Assembly: GCA_021817605.1 (NCBI GenBank)
Contig: JAKAUN010000004.1
Span: 1 to 64,000, forward strand
Direction of reading: 5' to 3'
DNA: 64,000 nt
DNA from: Thermoplasmata archaeon
GTDB taxonomy: Archaea > Thermoplasmatota > Thermoplasmata > Lutacidiplasmatales > UBA184
The notes under the pieces were generated by a model that saw only the letters and a list, made by a program, of their open reading frames with translations, made no database searches and was not told the origin of the DNA. Made by a program: the position numbers and the translations under genes. This document shows positions 44,228-52,706 of this stretch, in pieces. Numbering within the stretch: position 1 is the stretch's first letter; each line of letters opens with the position of its first letter.

Positions 44228-45475
44228 GTGGAGCGGCTCGACGCGCTCGTGGTCGGGGCGGGCCCCGCCGGCACGACGTTCGCCTACCGCCTCGCCGAGG
44301 CCGGTCGACGCGTTCTCGTCGTCGAGGAACACCCGCGTGTCGGCCGTCCCGTCCAGTGCGCCGGCCTCGTCTCCCAGCGCGTCCTCGACCTCGCGGGCTC
44401 CTCGTCCATGGTCGTCCGGCCGGTCCGGGGAGCGACCGTCGTCGGCCCGGGCCACGGCGCCTTCGAGTTCAAGGCCGAGGAGCCCCGCGCCTTCGTCATC
44501 GACCGCGCCGCCCTGGATGTCCATCTCGCCGAGCGGGCGGCACGCGCCGGCGCCGAGCTCCGCACGGGCACCCGCTTTGACGGGATCGTGCGACGCGAGC
44601 CGGACGCCGTCCGGGTGCGCCTCACGGGAGCGGACGGGGCGACCGACGAGGTCGCGGCGAGCGTCGTGGTGGGCGCCGACGGGGTCGCGAGCTCCGTCGC
44701 CCGCGCCTTCCGGCTGCGGCGGCCGGTCGAGATCCTCCCGGCCTTCGAGGTGGAGTACCCTCAGGCCCCGGGCGACCCGGACACGGTCGAGGTCTACCTC
44801 GGCCGGGCGTTCGCTCCCGGGCTGTTCGGCTGGTGGATCCCCGACGGACACGGCGGCGCCCGTGTCGGCGTGGCGGCCGACGCGGACGGCACGCCAGCGC
44901 GTGTGTACTTCGAGCGGCTCCTCGACCAGCTGGAGCGGCGAACCGGCCACCGGCTCGCGAATCCGACCGCGATCCTCGCCTCGGGGATCCCGATCGGCAC
45001 CCTGCCACGCTACGTCGGCGAGCGCGTGCTCCTCGTCGGCGACGCGGCGGCGCAGGTGAAGCCGCTCTCCGGCGGCGGGATCTTCACGGGGATGCGGGCC
45101 GCCGAGCTCGCGGCGACGGTCGTCCTGCGGGCGCTCGGCGGCGGAGAGCCCTCCGAGCGTGCCCTCGCCGACTATCCCCGTGCCTTCGAGGCCGAGCTCG
45201 GCGAGGAGTTCCGCCGGGCGCTCTACCTACGGCGGGTCTTCTGCCGGCTCTCCGACCGCGAGCTTGATGCCCTCGTGGATGCCCTCCGCGAGGGGAACCT
45301 CAAGGGGACCGTGGTCGCCTTCGGCGACATCGATTTCCCCACGCACGTCGCCCGCCAGCTGTTGAGGGCCTCTCCCGGCCTCGTCCGCCTGCTTCCGAAG
45401 GCTCTCGGGGCGTGGATGAGCCCGGGGACGAGCTACCCGGCTCCCGAGCTCGAGCCGTCGGTCCTTCGGAAGTAG
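44228..45475 (+). CDS. Geranylgeranyl reductase family FAD-dependent protein
   Basis: A 415-residue flavoprotein. ALVVGAGPAGTTFAYRLAEAG binds FAD at the N-terminus; RPVQCAGLVS (conserved Cys), VVGADGVASSVAR and LVGDAAAQVKPLSGGGIFTGM are signature segments of archaeal geranylgeranyl reductases, which saturate the isoprenoid chains of membrane lipids. The start is GTG, placed by a TATA-like site. The last 43 nt overlap the convergent surface-protein gene. Confidence 0.92.
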   Translation: MERLDALVVGAGPAGTTFAYRLAEAGRRVLVVEEHPRVGRPVQCAGLVSQRVLDLAGSSSMVVRPVRGATVVGPGHGAFEFKAEEPRAFVIDRAALDVHLAERAARAGAELRTGTRFDGIVRREPDAVRVRLTGADGATDEVAASVVVGADGVASSVARAFRLRRPVEILPAFEVEYPQAPGDPDTVEVYLGRAFAPGLFGWWIPDGHGGARVGVAADADGTPARVYFERLLDQLERRTGHRLANPTAILASGIPIGTLPRYVGERVLLVGDAAAQVKPLSGGGIFTGMRAAELAATVVLRALGGGEPSERALADYPRAFEAELGEEFRRALYLRRVFCRLSDRELDALVDALREGNLKGTVVAFGDIDFPTHVARQLLRASPGLVRLLPKALGAWMSPGTSYPAPELEPSVLRK

Positions 45476-46167
45476 AGCCACGCCGCGAGGCCGACCAGCA
45501 CGAGCCCTCCGACGAGGAGAGCACCGAGCACGTAGGGCCAGGAGGAGACCTTCACCAAGACCGCGGTCTCGGGGAGGATCCCCGAGACGTTGAGCATCGT
45601 GAGGTTCACGGTCGCGCTCCCGTTCGGTCCGCGGGTGGCGTTCGCCCAGAGCGCGGCCCCGAACCAGCCTCGGGACTCGAAACGGTAGCTCTTCCCGCCC
45701 GCTTCGAAGGAGAGGGCCGTGCGGATCGCGAAGGTCCCCGACGGGGTCGATGACGAGCTCGCCACCGTGATCGTCCCGTGGTCGGAGCTGCCCGTGCGGA
45801 GGCTCGAAAGCGAGAAACTGACCGACGGGCCCGAGACGTTGGCGGTCGCCAAGGTCGGCGCATGCGCCACCGGGGTCGGGGAGACCGCATCGCCGGGAAA
45901 GCCGTTGAAGGCGTAGAGACCGAAGCTCAGCACGAGGCCGGTGAGCGTGAGGTTCGTCGGATCGGTGAGCTCGAAGGCAAGATGCGTGGTCGCCCCGGGG
46001 TCGATCGACGGGACGGAGAGGTTGGAAAGGAACTCACGACCGGGCTCGGGCAGGGTGGGGTAGCTGGCGGCCCGAGCCGAAGGAGCGAGCGCGGGAAGCG
46101 TGAGGAGCAAAAGCAACGCGACGGCAACGAGGGCCGGGAACGTCGGGGAGCGCCCCGGCCTAGGCAA
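45433..46167 (-). CDS. Exported, membrane-anchored protein of the BlaI/protease operon
   Basis: A 244-residue protein from TTG 46167. Residues 9-33 form a signal peptide (FPALVAVALLLLLTLPALAPSARA). An ectodomain of about 170 residues has DPTNLTLTGLVLSFGLYAF and many N-x-S/T sites, in the style of an Ig-like beta fold. A membrane helix (WPYVLGALLVGGLVLVGLAAWLYF) ends the chain with a short tail. The start overlaps the stop of the protease gene by 8 nt, so translation is coupled. It could be the extracytoplasmic sensor or the substrate of the protease. Confidence 0.75.
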   Translation of the reverse strand: MPRPGRSPTFPALVAVALLLLLTLPALAPSARAASYPTLPEPGREFLSNLSVPSIDPGATTHLAFELTDPTNLTLTGLVLSFGLYAFNGFPGDAVSPTPVAHAPTLATANVSGPSVSFSLSSLRTGSSDHGTITVASSSSTPSGTFAIRTALSFEAGGKSYRFESRGWFGAALWANATRGPNGSATVNLTMLNVSGILPETAVLVKVSSWPYVLGALLVGGLVLVGLAAWLYFRRTDGSSSGAG

Positions 46168-47077
46168 CGGCCTCCTCCTCGAACTGGCCGCTCTCGGCGA
46201 GGGCGACCAGGCGGCGGATCCGCTCGAAGGTCTGGCGCTGGCCACGGCGTCCCCCCGGCCCGAGCAGGCCGGCGAGGGGACCGGGATGCGACGGGGTCGC
46301 GAGGCGGCTCGCCTTGTAGATCGCCCGCGCGAGGGCCCGGGGCCGCCGCGTGAGCTCGACCGCGTCGGCGTCAGCACGGAACTCCTCGCGGCGGGTGAAG
46401 CCAACCGCGACCGCCGCCAGGATCGGGTCCCAGCGCATGAGATGGGCGAAGGTGCGAAGGAAGGTGAGGTAGCGGCCGTCCTTCTCGTGCACGTGGCCGA
46501 GCTCGTGGGCGACCACCGCCGTCCACTCCTCGGGGTCGAGGGCGCCCAGGAGGGCATCGGAGACCATGATGACCTCGTCGCGGGTCCAGGAGAACCCGAG
46601 GCGCGGGCGGAGCAGGGCGAAGGTGAAGGCGTCCGGCCGCTCCGAGGCGAACGTCAGGAGCCGAACCGGGCTCTCCGGCGCAGCAAGCCCTGCTGGCCAC
46701 GCGAGAGGTCGTGGGTCGAGCAGGCGGAGAAGCCCCCGACCGACCGCCTGGCAGAGGAGGAAGGCAGCGAAGAACACGAGGAAGGCGCCGACGGCCCCCA
46801 GGGCCCAGACCTCGAGGCTGGCCGAGGAGAACAGGCGGGCTGGAGAGTCGACCAGCTGGGAGATCGCCCCGAGACCCCCTCGCGCGAGGATCCAGACAAC
46901 GGTGGTCGTCGCCAGCAGCGCCCAGAGAGCGACGGCGACCACCGCCACCCGATAGAGCAGGACCGTGTACTGGGCGCCGGGCCGGCGGAGGGGCGAAGTA
47001 CCAGGAACCGGGCCGGGCGACATGGCGAGCGGACCCGACGAACCCGCCGCCCCCATCCCGGGGTCGCGACCGTTCAC
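46160..47077 (-). CDS. Membrane zinc metalloprotease (M48/M56-like)
   Basis: A 305-residue protein. Two membrane helices (about 40-66 and 90-113) are followed by a cytoplasmic protease domain with HELGH at 191-195 and the third zinc ligand in REEFRADADAVELTR. The layout and partner resemble BlaR1/MecR1-type M56 proteases, which cleave BlaI-family repressors after sensing a signal outside; M48 HtpX is the alternative. The BlaR1 sensor domain is missing from this chain. GTG 47077 overlaps the BlaI-like gene's stop (GTGA), and a membrane-anchored gene follows with overlap. Confidence 0.85.
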   Translation of the reverse strand: MNGRDPGMGAAGSSGPLAMSPGPVPGTSPLRRPGAQYTVLLYRVAVVAVALWALLATTTVVWILARGGLGAISQLVDSPARLFSSASLEVWALGAVGAFLVFFAAFLLCQAVGRGLLRLLDPRPLAWPAGLAAPESPVRLLTFASERPDAFTFALLRPRLGFSWTRDEVIMVSDALLGALDPEEWTAVVAHELGHVHEKDGRYLTFLRTFAHLMRWDPILAAVAVGFTRREEFRADADAVELTRRPRALARAIYKASRLATPSHPGPLAGLLGPGGRRGQRQTFERIRRLVALAESGQFEEEAVA

Positions 47078-47433
47078 TCGAGCCTGAGGCGGCGCCTCAG
47101 AGCACGCTCTTCGGAGGGGTCGAGCTTGGCGAGCTCCTCGTTCAGGTGGACCACACCGGTGGGGCCGAACATCGCCACGACGCCGCGGAGGAGGTTGCGC
47201 AGGTATTTCTGCTCCACCTCAGCGGGACGGTAGACGTACCGCTCGCCTCCCCGGCAGCTCTCGCGACGGCGACTGACGAACCCCTTAGCGTGCAGGCGGG
47301 AGAGGATCGTGGCCACCGTGGTGTAGGCGACCCGGATCCCGCGTCCGTCGAGCGAGCGACGCACGTCCCGCGCCGAGCCCTCCTTCAGCCCACGGAGGGA
47401 GAGCATGACCTCGGTCTCGAGCGAGCCTAGCAT
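47074..47433 (-). CDS. BlaI/MecI/CopY-family transcriptional repressor
   Basis: A 119-residue winged-helix protein. LGSLETEVMLSLRGLKEGSARDVRRSLDGRGIRVAYTTVATILSRLHAKGFVSRRRES and YVYRPAEVEQKYLRNLLRGV match the BlaI pattern (LxxLExEVM, AYTTVxxILxRLxxKG, YxYxP). In bacteria such repressors are cleaved by BlaR1-type proteases. Here it is coupled by overlap to a membrane HELGH protease. CTTAAG lies 36 nt upstream, and a 5-bp dyad (47497-47513) lies further up, between this gene and the divergent cysteine operon. Confidence 0.9.
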   Translation of the reverse strand: MLGSLETEVMLSLRGLKEGSARDVRRSLDGRGIRVAYTTVATILSRLHAKGFVSRRRESCRGGERYVYRPAEVEQKYLRNLLRGVVAMFGPTGVVHLNEELAKLDPSEERALRRRLRLE

Positions 47434-47465
47434 CGATGCGCACGGAGCACAATCGGCCCGGTCGC

Positions 47466-47471
47466 CTTAAG
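47466..47471 (-). promoter_or_regulatory. TATA-like CTTAAG element of the BlaI-like gene
   Basis: CTTAAG centred about 36 nt before ATG 47433, the same hexamer and spacing as in front of the helicase operon. Confidence 0.5.
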
Positions 47472-47496
47472 AAGTGCGCCGGATGAGAACGCACCT

Positions 47497-47513
47497 GTAA
47501 GTACGACCCTTAC
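47497..47513. promoter_or_regulatory. Possible operator dyad between BlaI-like gene and CBS gene
   Basis: GTAAG, 7 nt, CTTAC forms a perfect 5-bp inverted repeat in the 149-nt divergent spacer. BlaI-family repressors bind short dyads near their own promoters, so it could be an operator for both directions. The repeat is short enough to be chance. Confidence 0.3.
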
Positions 47514-47551
47514 TGCGGGGGAAAAAACACACGTGGCTCCCCCGCGATACC

Positions 47552-47557
47552 ATTAAC
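47552..47557 (+). promoter_or_regulatory. TATA-like element of the cysteine operon
   Basis: ATTAAC centred about 28 nt before GTG 47583; it supports that start and a leaderless mRNA for the first gene. Confidence 0.45.
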
Positions 47558-47582
47558 TCGCTTGCCTGGCTCGCCGCGCTCC

Positions 47583-48983
47583 GTGACAGGTCGGCCGCGG
47601 CCGGTCGAGACCATCCTCGACCTCATCGGCAACACGCCGGTCGTCCCCCTCCGACGCGTCGCCGAGGGGGTCCCCTACCGCCTGCTGGCCAAGCTCGAGT
47701 TCCTTAACCCGGGCGGCTCGGTCAAGGACCGCATCGCCCAGAAGATGGTCGAGGCGGCCGAGCGTGACGGGCGGCTCAAGCCCGGGGGAACGATCGTCGA
47801 GGCGACCAGCGGCAACACCGGCGTCGGCCTCGCCCTCCTCGCCGCGGTCCGCGGCTACCGCATCGTCTTCGTCCTTCCGGATAAGATGAGCACCGAGAAG
47901 ATCCGGCTGCTGCGCGCCTACGGAGCGCGCGTCGTGATCACTCCCGCTGCGGTGCCGCCGGACCACCCGATGAGCCACTACTCGGTGGCGCGCCGCTTGG
48001 CCCGAGAGATCCCGGGCGCCTACTATCCCAACCAGTACGAGAACCCCGGCAACGCCGAGTCGCACTACGCGTCGACCGGTCCCGAGATCGCGGCGGTCCT
48101 CGGCGACGGACCCGCGGGGGTCGTGGGGACGGTCGGGACCGGAGGCACCCTCAGTGGGGTCGGCCGGTACATGAAAGAGCACCGCCCCGACGTGAAGGTC
48201 GTGGCGGTCGACCCGGTCGGCTCGGTCCTCGCCGGTTACTTCCGTACCCACGAGGTCGGGGCCGCCGTCCCCTACCTTGTCGAGGGGATCGGCGAGGACA
48301 TGGTCCCGAGGTCGATCGACATGCGCTACCTCGACGAGTTCGTCCAGGTCGGCGATCGCGAGTCGTTCGTCATGGCCCGGCGCCTCGCGCGCGAGGAGGG
48401 TCTCTTTGTCGGCGGCTCCTCAGGGTCGGCGGTCGCGGGAGCCCTCGACTGGCTTTCGCGTCGTCCTCTCCCCGAGGGCGCGACGGTCGTCGTCGTCCTG
48501 CCGGATTCGGGGGATCGCTATCTTTCCAAGTTCTACTCCGACGACTGGATGGTCGAGAAGGGGTTCCTGGATGCGGGGACGACCGCCCGAGGCCTCCTCG
48601 ACCGCAAGGTCGCGACCCCAGCGCTGGTCGCCGTCGAGCCGACGAGCACGCTCCGCGACGCGCTCGAGCGGTTCCGCTCCCACGACATCGAAGAGATGCC
48701 CGTGCTCGACGGGGTGACGAACACCGGGAGTCTCCGCCAGGATGACCTTCTGCGGCGGAGCCTCGAAGACAGCACCGTCCTCGACCGCTCGGTGCGCGCG
48801 GTGATGTCCTCGCCGATGGTCGAGCTCCCTGCGGACGCCGCGCTCGCCGATTTGCTTCGCGAGCTCAAGGAGGAGCGGGCCGTTCTCGTCCGGGACCGCG
48901 TCACGGGGGCCCCCGTCGGGGTTTTGACGCGGGCGGACCTGGTCGGCTTCCTCTCCGAGCAAGGAGGTGCCCATGCGGTTTGA
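47583..48983 (+). CDS. Cystathionine beta-synthase with C-terminal CBS domains
   Basis: A 466-residue PLP enzyme. ILDLIGNTPVVPLRRV, the PLP lysine K48 in NPGGSVKDR, EATSGNTGVGLAL and VGTVGTGGTLSGVGRYM define the cysteine synthase/CBS fold. After about residue 330 two CBS domains follow (LVAVEPTSTLRDALERFRSHDIEEMPVL; VELPADAALADLLRELKEERAVLV), which bind adenosyl ligands in homologs and regulate activity. The length and CBS tail favour cystathionine beta-synthase (serine plus homocysteine) over O-acetylserine sulfhydrylase, and the next gene acts on cystathionine. First gene of a three-gene cysteine operon. Confidence 0.9.
   Translation: MTGRPRPVETILDLIGNTPVVPLRRVAEGVPYRLLAKLEFLNPGGSVKDRIAQKMVEAAERDGRLKPGGTIVEATSGNTGVGLALLAAVRGYRIVFVLPDKMSTEKIRLLRAYGARVVITPAAVPPDHPMSHYSVARRLAREIPGAYYPNQYENPGNAESHYASTGPEIAAVLGDGPAGVVGTVGTGGTLSGVGRYMKEHRPDVKVVAVDPVGSVLAGYFRTHEVGAAVPYLVEGIGEDMVPRSIDMRYLDEFVQVGDRESFVMARRLAREEGLFVGGSSGSAVAGALDWLSRRPLPEGATVVVVLPDSGDRYLSKFYSDDWMVEKGFLDAGTTARGLLDRKVATPALVAVEPTSTLRDALERFRSHDIEEMPVLDGVTNTGSLRQDDLLRRSLEDSTVLDRSVRAVMSSPMVELPADAALADLLRELKEERAVLVRDRVTGAPVGVLTRADLVGFLSEQGGAHAV
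48963..48969 (+). promoter_or_regulatory. Shine-Dalgarno site of the gamma-lyase gene
   Basis: GGAGGTG lies 3 nt before ATG 48973, inside the end of the CBS coding region. Strong internal ribosome sites contrast with the apparently leaderless first genes of operons. Confidence 0.65.
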
Positions 48984-50115
48984 CACCCGTCTCATCCACG
49001 AGGCCCAGTCCCCCGACCCGCTCACCGGAGCGGTGAATCCTCCGGTCTACCTCTCGAGCACGTTCCGCCAGTCCGCTCCGAACCGTGCCAAGGGGTTCGT
49101 CTACGGACGCACCGGCAACCCGACGCGCGCGGTCCTCGAGGCGGTGCTCGCGGGCATCGAGTCCGGCCGCGCCGGTCTCGCCTTCTCCTCTGGGCTCGGG
49201 GCGCTCACCACGCTGCTCGAGGCCTTCGGCTCGAAGAGCCGCATCGTGGCGATGGACGACCTCTACGGCGGGAGCTGGAGGCTCCTCGACCATCACCGAC
49301 GGCAGTTCGGGCTCCGGACCGAGTTCCTCGACCTCGGGGAGGCGTCCGTCGCCACGAAGGCGCTCTCGGAGCCCGCCGATCTCGTCTACGTCGAGAGTCC
49401 CACCAACCCGCTCCTCAAGCTCGTGGACCTCCGGGCGCTCGCCCGTCGCGCGCACGACGCCGGGGCCCTCCTCGCCGTCGACAACACCTTCGCGACCCCG
49501 GCCCACCAGCGCCCGATCGAGCTCGGCGCCGACATCGTCCTCCACTCGACGACCAAGTACCTCGGGGGCCACTCCGACGTCATCGGCGGAGCCCTCGTGC
49601 TCAAGAACCGGGCGCTCGGGCGACGGTATGCCTGGCTGCAGAACGCGGTCGGTGCCGTCCCGAGTCCCTTCGACTGCTACCTCACGCTGCGCGGGATCCG
49701 CACCCTCGGCGTGCGGATGCGGGCCCACGAGGCGGCTGCGCGAGCCGTCGCCCGAGAGCTCGAGGGCCATCGCAAGGTCCTCAAGGTCCACTACCCGGGG
49801 CTTTCCTCCCATCCACAGCATGCCCTCGCCCGCCGCCAGATGAGCGGCTTCGGAGGGATCGTGAGCGTCGAGGTACGCGGCGGCCTGGGCGGAGCCAAGC
49901 GGTTCCTCCGTGGCCTCAGGGTCTTCACGCTCGCCGAGAGCCTCGGAGGCGTCGAATCGCTGGTCGACCATCCGGCGTCGATGACGCATGCGAGCGTCCC
50001 CCGCGAGCAGCGCGAGGCACACGGCGTGACCGACGGGCTCCTGCGGCTCTCCTGCGGGATCGAGGACCCGGCCGATCTCGTCGAGGATGTCCGCTCTGCT
50101 CTCGGGAGGATCTGA
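48973..50115 (+). CDS. Cystathionine gamma-lyase/gamma-synthase family PLP enzyme
   Basis: A 380-residue Cys/Met-metabolism PLP enzyme. NPPVYLSSTFRQ, YGRTGNPTRAVLE, FSSGLGALTTLL, DDLYGGSWRLL, VESPTNPLLKL, the PLP lysine K195 in STTKYLGGHSD, and SLGGVESLVDHPASMTHASV are the family motifs. Following CBS, the likely role is to split cystathionine into cysteine, 2-oxobutyrate and ammonia; gamma-synthase activity cannot be excluded from sequence. It overlaps the CBS gene by 11 nt and is followed by cysS after 2 nt. Confidence 0.9.
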   Translation: MRFDTRLIHEAQSPDPLTGAVNPPVYLSSTFRQSAPNRAKGFVYGRTGNPTRAVLEAVLAGIESGRAGLAFSSGLGALTTLLEAFGSKSRIVAMDDLYGGSWRLLDHHRRQFGLRTEFLDLGEASVATKALSEPADLVYVESPTNPLLKLVDLRALARRAHDAGALLAVDNTFATPAHQRPIELGADIVLHSTTKYLGGHSDVIGGALVLKNRALGRRYAWLQNAVGAVPSPFDCYLTLRGIRTLGVRMRAHEAAARAVARELEGHRKVLKVHYPGLSSHPQHALARRQMSGFGGIVSVEVRGGLGGAKRFLRGLRVFTLAESLGGVESLVDHPASMTHASVPREQREAHGVTDGLLRLSCGIEDPADLVEDVRSALGRI

Positions 50116-50117
50116 GC

Positions 50118-51560
50118 GTGCGTCGGGTGACGATCTACGACTCGCGCACCCGCGCGAGCCGGCTCTTCCAGCCTCTTCACCCTCCTCGGGTCGGGCTCTA
50201 CGTCTGCGGGCTAACCCCGTATGCCCCGGCCCACGTCGGCCACGGCCGCACGTTCGTCTTCTTCGATGTCGTCGCCCGAGCCCTGCGGCGCTGGGGCTAC
50301 CGGGTCTTCTACGTCCAGAACGTCACGAACCTCGACGACAAGCTCATCGCCCGCGCCGCCGAGGAAGGCTCCGACCCTCTGGCGCTCGCCGAGCGGCACT
50401 TCGGCGACTACCGCCACGCGATGGAGCGCCTCGGGGTCCGCTCGGTCAACTACTACCCGTTCGCGACCGACTACGTCCCCGAGATCATCGGCCAGATCGG
50501 CGCGCTGGTGGATCGCGGCCTCGCCTACCGCTCGGAGGACGGATCGGTCTACTACGAGGTCGCGAAGTTCCCCTCCTACGGCGAGCTCTCCGGCCAGAAG
50601 GTCGAGAAGCTCCGCCCCGGGGCCCGCGTCGAGGTCGATCCCCACAAGCGCTCCCCGGAGGACTTCGCGATCTGGAAGGCGGCAACCCCGGGCGAGCCCT
50701 CCTGGGAGAGCCCCTGGGGGCCGGGTCGCCCGGGCTGGCACGTAGAGGACACGGCGATCACCGAGCATCTGCTCGGGGCCCGCTACGACCTTCATGGGGC
50801 GGCGGTCGATCTCATCTTCCCGCACCACGAGGCGGAGATCGCCATCGCCGAGGGAGCGAGCGGGCTCGCGCCGCTTGCCGCCTTCTGGATGCACGGCGGG
50901 CTTCTCCTCCTCTCCGGCGAGAAGATGTCAAAATCCCTCGGCAACATCCTGCCGCTCGACACCGCGATCGAGCGCGCCGGGCCGGGGCCGCTGCGCTTCT
51001 ACTACATCAACTCCCAGTACCGCAGCCCGCTCGACTTCGACCCGGAGAAGAGCCTTTCCGAATCGGCGGAGGCGTACGCGCGGCTGCGCCAGCCCTTCGA
51101 CCGCATCCAGCAGGCGCTCGCCCTAGGTGGTGACGACCGACCCGGCGAGGAGGCCCCGGCCGGACTTGCCGAGGCTGCGGGCGAGCTGGTCGACCAGCTG
51201 GATACGACCCTCGCTGAGGACTTCAACACGCGCGAGGCGATCGCGAGCCTCTTCGGCTGGAGCCGCCGCCTCTCAGAGCTCGGGGAGCGGCTCGACCGGC
51301 TCGGTGGCCCTGCGCTCGTGCGGCTGCGCGCCCCCTACGACTGGGCCCGGGAGGTCCTCGGCCTCCTCGAGGAAGGAGCGGCGGCGCCGAGCGGGAACTG
51401 GTCTAAGATGGTCGGCGTGGCGATCGCCGCCCGCGCGCGGGCACGGGCACGCGGGGACTTTGCGGAGGCGGACCGCATCCGCGACGAGCTCCAGCGCGCC
51501 GGGGTCGTTCTCGAGGACGGAACGAGCGGGACGCGCTGGAAGCCGGTCCGAACGGAGTGA
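50118..51560 (+). CDS. cysS: Cysteinyl-tRNA synthetase
   Basis: A 480-residue class I aminoacyl-tRNA synthetase. HIGH is HVGH at 39-42 (APAHVGHGRTF), the zinc Cys is in YVCGLTPY, and the second signature is GEKMSKSLGN; FPHHEAEIAIAEG and GWHVEDTAI are further motifs. The C-terminal helical domain is complete, with FAEADRIRDELQRAGVVLEDG. GTG start, 2 nt after the gamma-lyase stop. An operon that makes cysteine and charges it onto tRNA means this archaeon does not depend on the SepRS/SepCysS route. Confidence 0.97.
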   Translation: MRRVTIYDSRTRASRLFQPLHPPRVGLYVCGLTPYAPAHVGHGRTFVFFDVVARALRRWGYRVFYVQNVTNLDDKLIARAAEEGSDPLALAERHFGDYRHAMERLGVRSVNYYPFATDYVPEIIGQIGALVDRGLAYRSEDGSVYYEVAKFPSYGELSGQKVEKLRPGARVEVDPHKRSPEDFAIWKAATPGEPSWESPWGPGRPGWHVEDTAITEHLLGARYDLHGAAVDLIFPHHEAEIAIAEGASGLAPLAAFWMHGGLLLLSGEKMSKSLGNILPLDTAIERAGPGPLRFYYINSQYRSPLDFDPEKSLSESAEAYARLRQPFDRIQQALALGGDDRPGEEAPAGLAEAAGELVDQLDTTLAEDFNTREAIASLFGWSRRLSELGERLDRLGGPALVRLRAPYDWAREVLGLLEEGAAAPSGNWSKMVGVAIAARARARARGDFAEADRIRDELQRAGVVLEDGTSGTRWKPVRTE

Positions 51561-51566
51561 GACCGC

Positions 51567-52607
51567 GTGCGGGGCTTCGGCTTCGAGGAGCATGGCGGGC
51601 TCGAGCGGCTCAAGTTCGTAGAGGTCCACGAACCCAGAGTGGGTCCCGGCGGGGTCCGGGTCCGTATCCGTGCGGCAGCGTTCAACCGACTCGATCGGTT
51701 CACGCTGACCGGGATCCCGGGAGTCACCGTCGAGCGACCTCACGTGCTGGGCTCCGACGGCGCGGGGGTCGTCGAGTCGGTCGGAGAAAGGGTCGAGGAC
51801 CTGGCCGTGGGCGCGCGGGTGCTGCTCAACCCGGGAATGTGGGACGGCACGTGCGCCGCCTGCCAGCGGCACGAGGAGGCCCTTTGCCGAGAATATCGCA
51901 TCGTCGGCGAGCACACCCAAGGCACGGCCACGGAGCTCATCGTTGTCCCGCGGCGGAACGTCCGAGCACTCCCCGAGTCGCTCTCCTTCGAACAGGGCGC
52001 CGCGGCGCCGCTCGTCTTCCAGACCGCCTGGCGGGCTCTTTCCACGGTCGGCGCGGTGAAGCCCGGCGAGCGCGTCGCGATCGTGGGCTCGGGAGGCGGT
52101 GTCGCCACCGCGGCTGTCCAGGTCGCCAAGCTCCTTGGAGGCCGGGTCGCGGTCGCCGCGAGGACAGCGAGACATCGGGAGAAGATCCTCGCGCTCGGCG
52201 CGGATGCTTTCCTCGCCTACGACGAGGCCATGCCGCTCGACCGCGCCCTCTGGCAGTGGAGCGAGAAGCAGGGTGTCGACGTCATCTTCGACTCGGTGGG
52301 CGCCCCCACGCTCGGCCGATCGCTCCGAGCGATTGCACGGGGCGGTCGCGTGGTCGTAATAGGGGCGACGGCCGGACCCGTGGTGGAGCTCGACGTCCGC
52401 ACGCTCTTCTGGCGCCAGGGGTCGATCCGGGGGAGCACGATGGCCTCGGCCGCAGAGTTCGACCAGGTCCTCGGCCACCTGGAGGCCGGCCGTCTGCGGG
52501 CGGTTGTCGACTCAAAGTTCGGCTTCGAGCAGGGGGTCGAGGCGTTCCGTCACTTCGATTCCGGAGGCCTCTTCGGCAAGGTCGTTCTCGGCGGCCCGGG
52601 AACGTAG
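51567..52607 (+). CDS. MDR-superfamily alcohol dehydrogenase/quinone reductase
   Basis: A 346-residue medium-chain dehydrogenase. LGSDGAGVVESVGERV and AFNRLDRFTLTG belong to the catalytic domain; a structural-zinc-like loop GTCAACQRHEEALC is present; VAIVGSGGGVATAAVQVAKLLGGRV binds NAD(P). The Cys at the catalytic zinc position (C-x-T/D near residue 40) is replaced by Asn-Arg, as in quinone reductases. It begins 6 nt after the cysS stop and may be the last operon gene; the functional link to cysteine is unclear. Confidence 0.85.
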   Translation: MRGFGFEEHGGLERLKFVEVHEPRVGPGGVRVRIRAAAFNRLDRFTLTGIPGVTVERPHVLGSDGAGVVESVGERVEDLAVGARVLLNPGMWDGTCAACQRHEEALCREYRIVGEHTQGTATELIVVPRRNVRALPESLSFEQGAAAPLVFQTAWRALSTVGAVKPGERVAIVGSGGGVATAAVQVAKLLGGRVAVAARTARHREKILALGADAFLAYDEAMPLDRALWQWSEKQGVDVIFDSVGAPTLGRSLRAIARGGRVVVIGATAGPVVELDVRTLFWRQGSIRGSTMASAAEFDQVLGHLEAGRLRAVVDSKFGFEQGVEAFRHFDSGGLFGKVVLGGPGT

Positions 52608-52706
52608 AACGACCCTTGCCTCTCCCCGTACAGTAGGAGCTTCGTGTTGTCTGAAGGATAACCGACGATTTGGGACGTCGGCGGGCCGGGCGTTCGCTGT
52701 CGTGGC

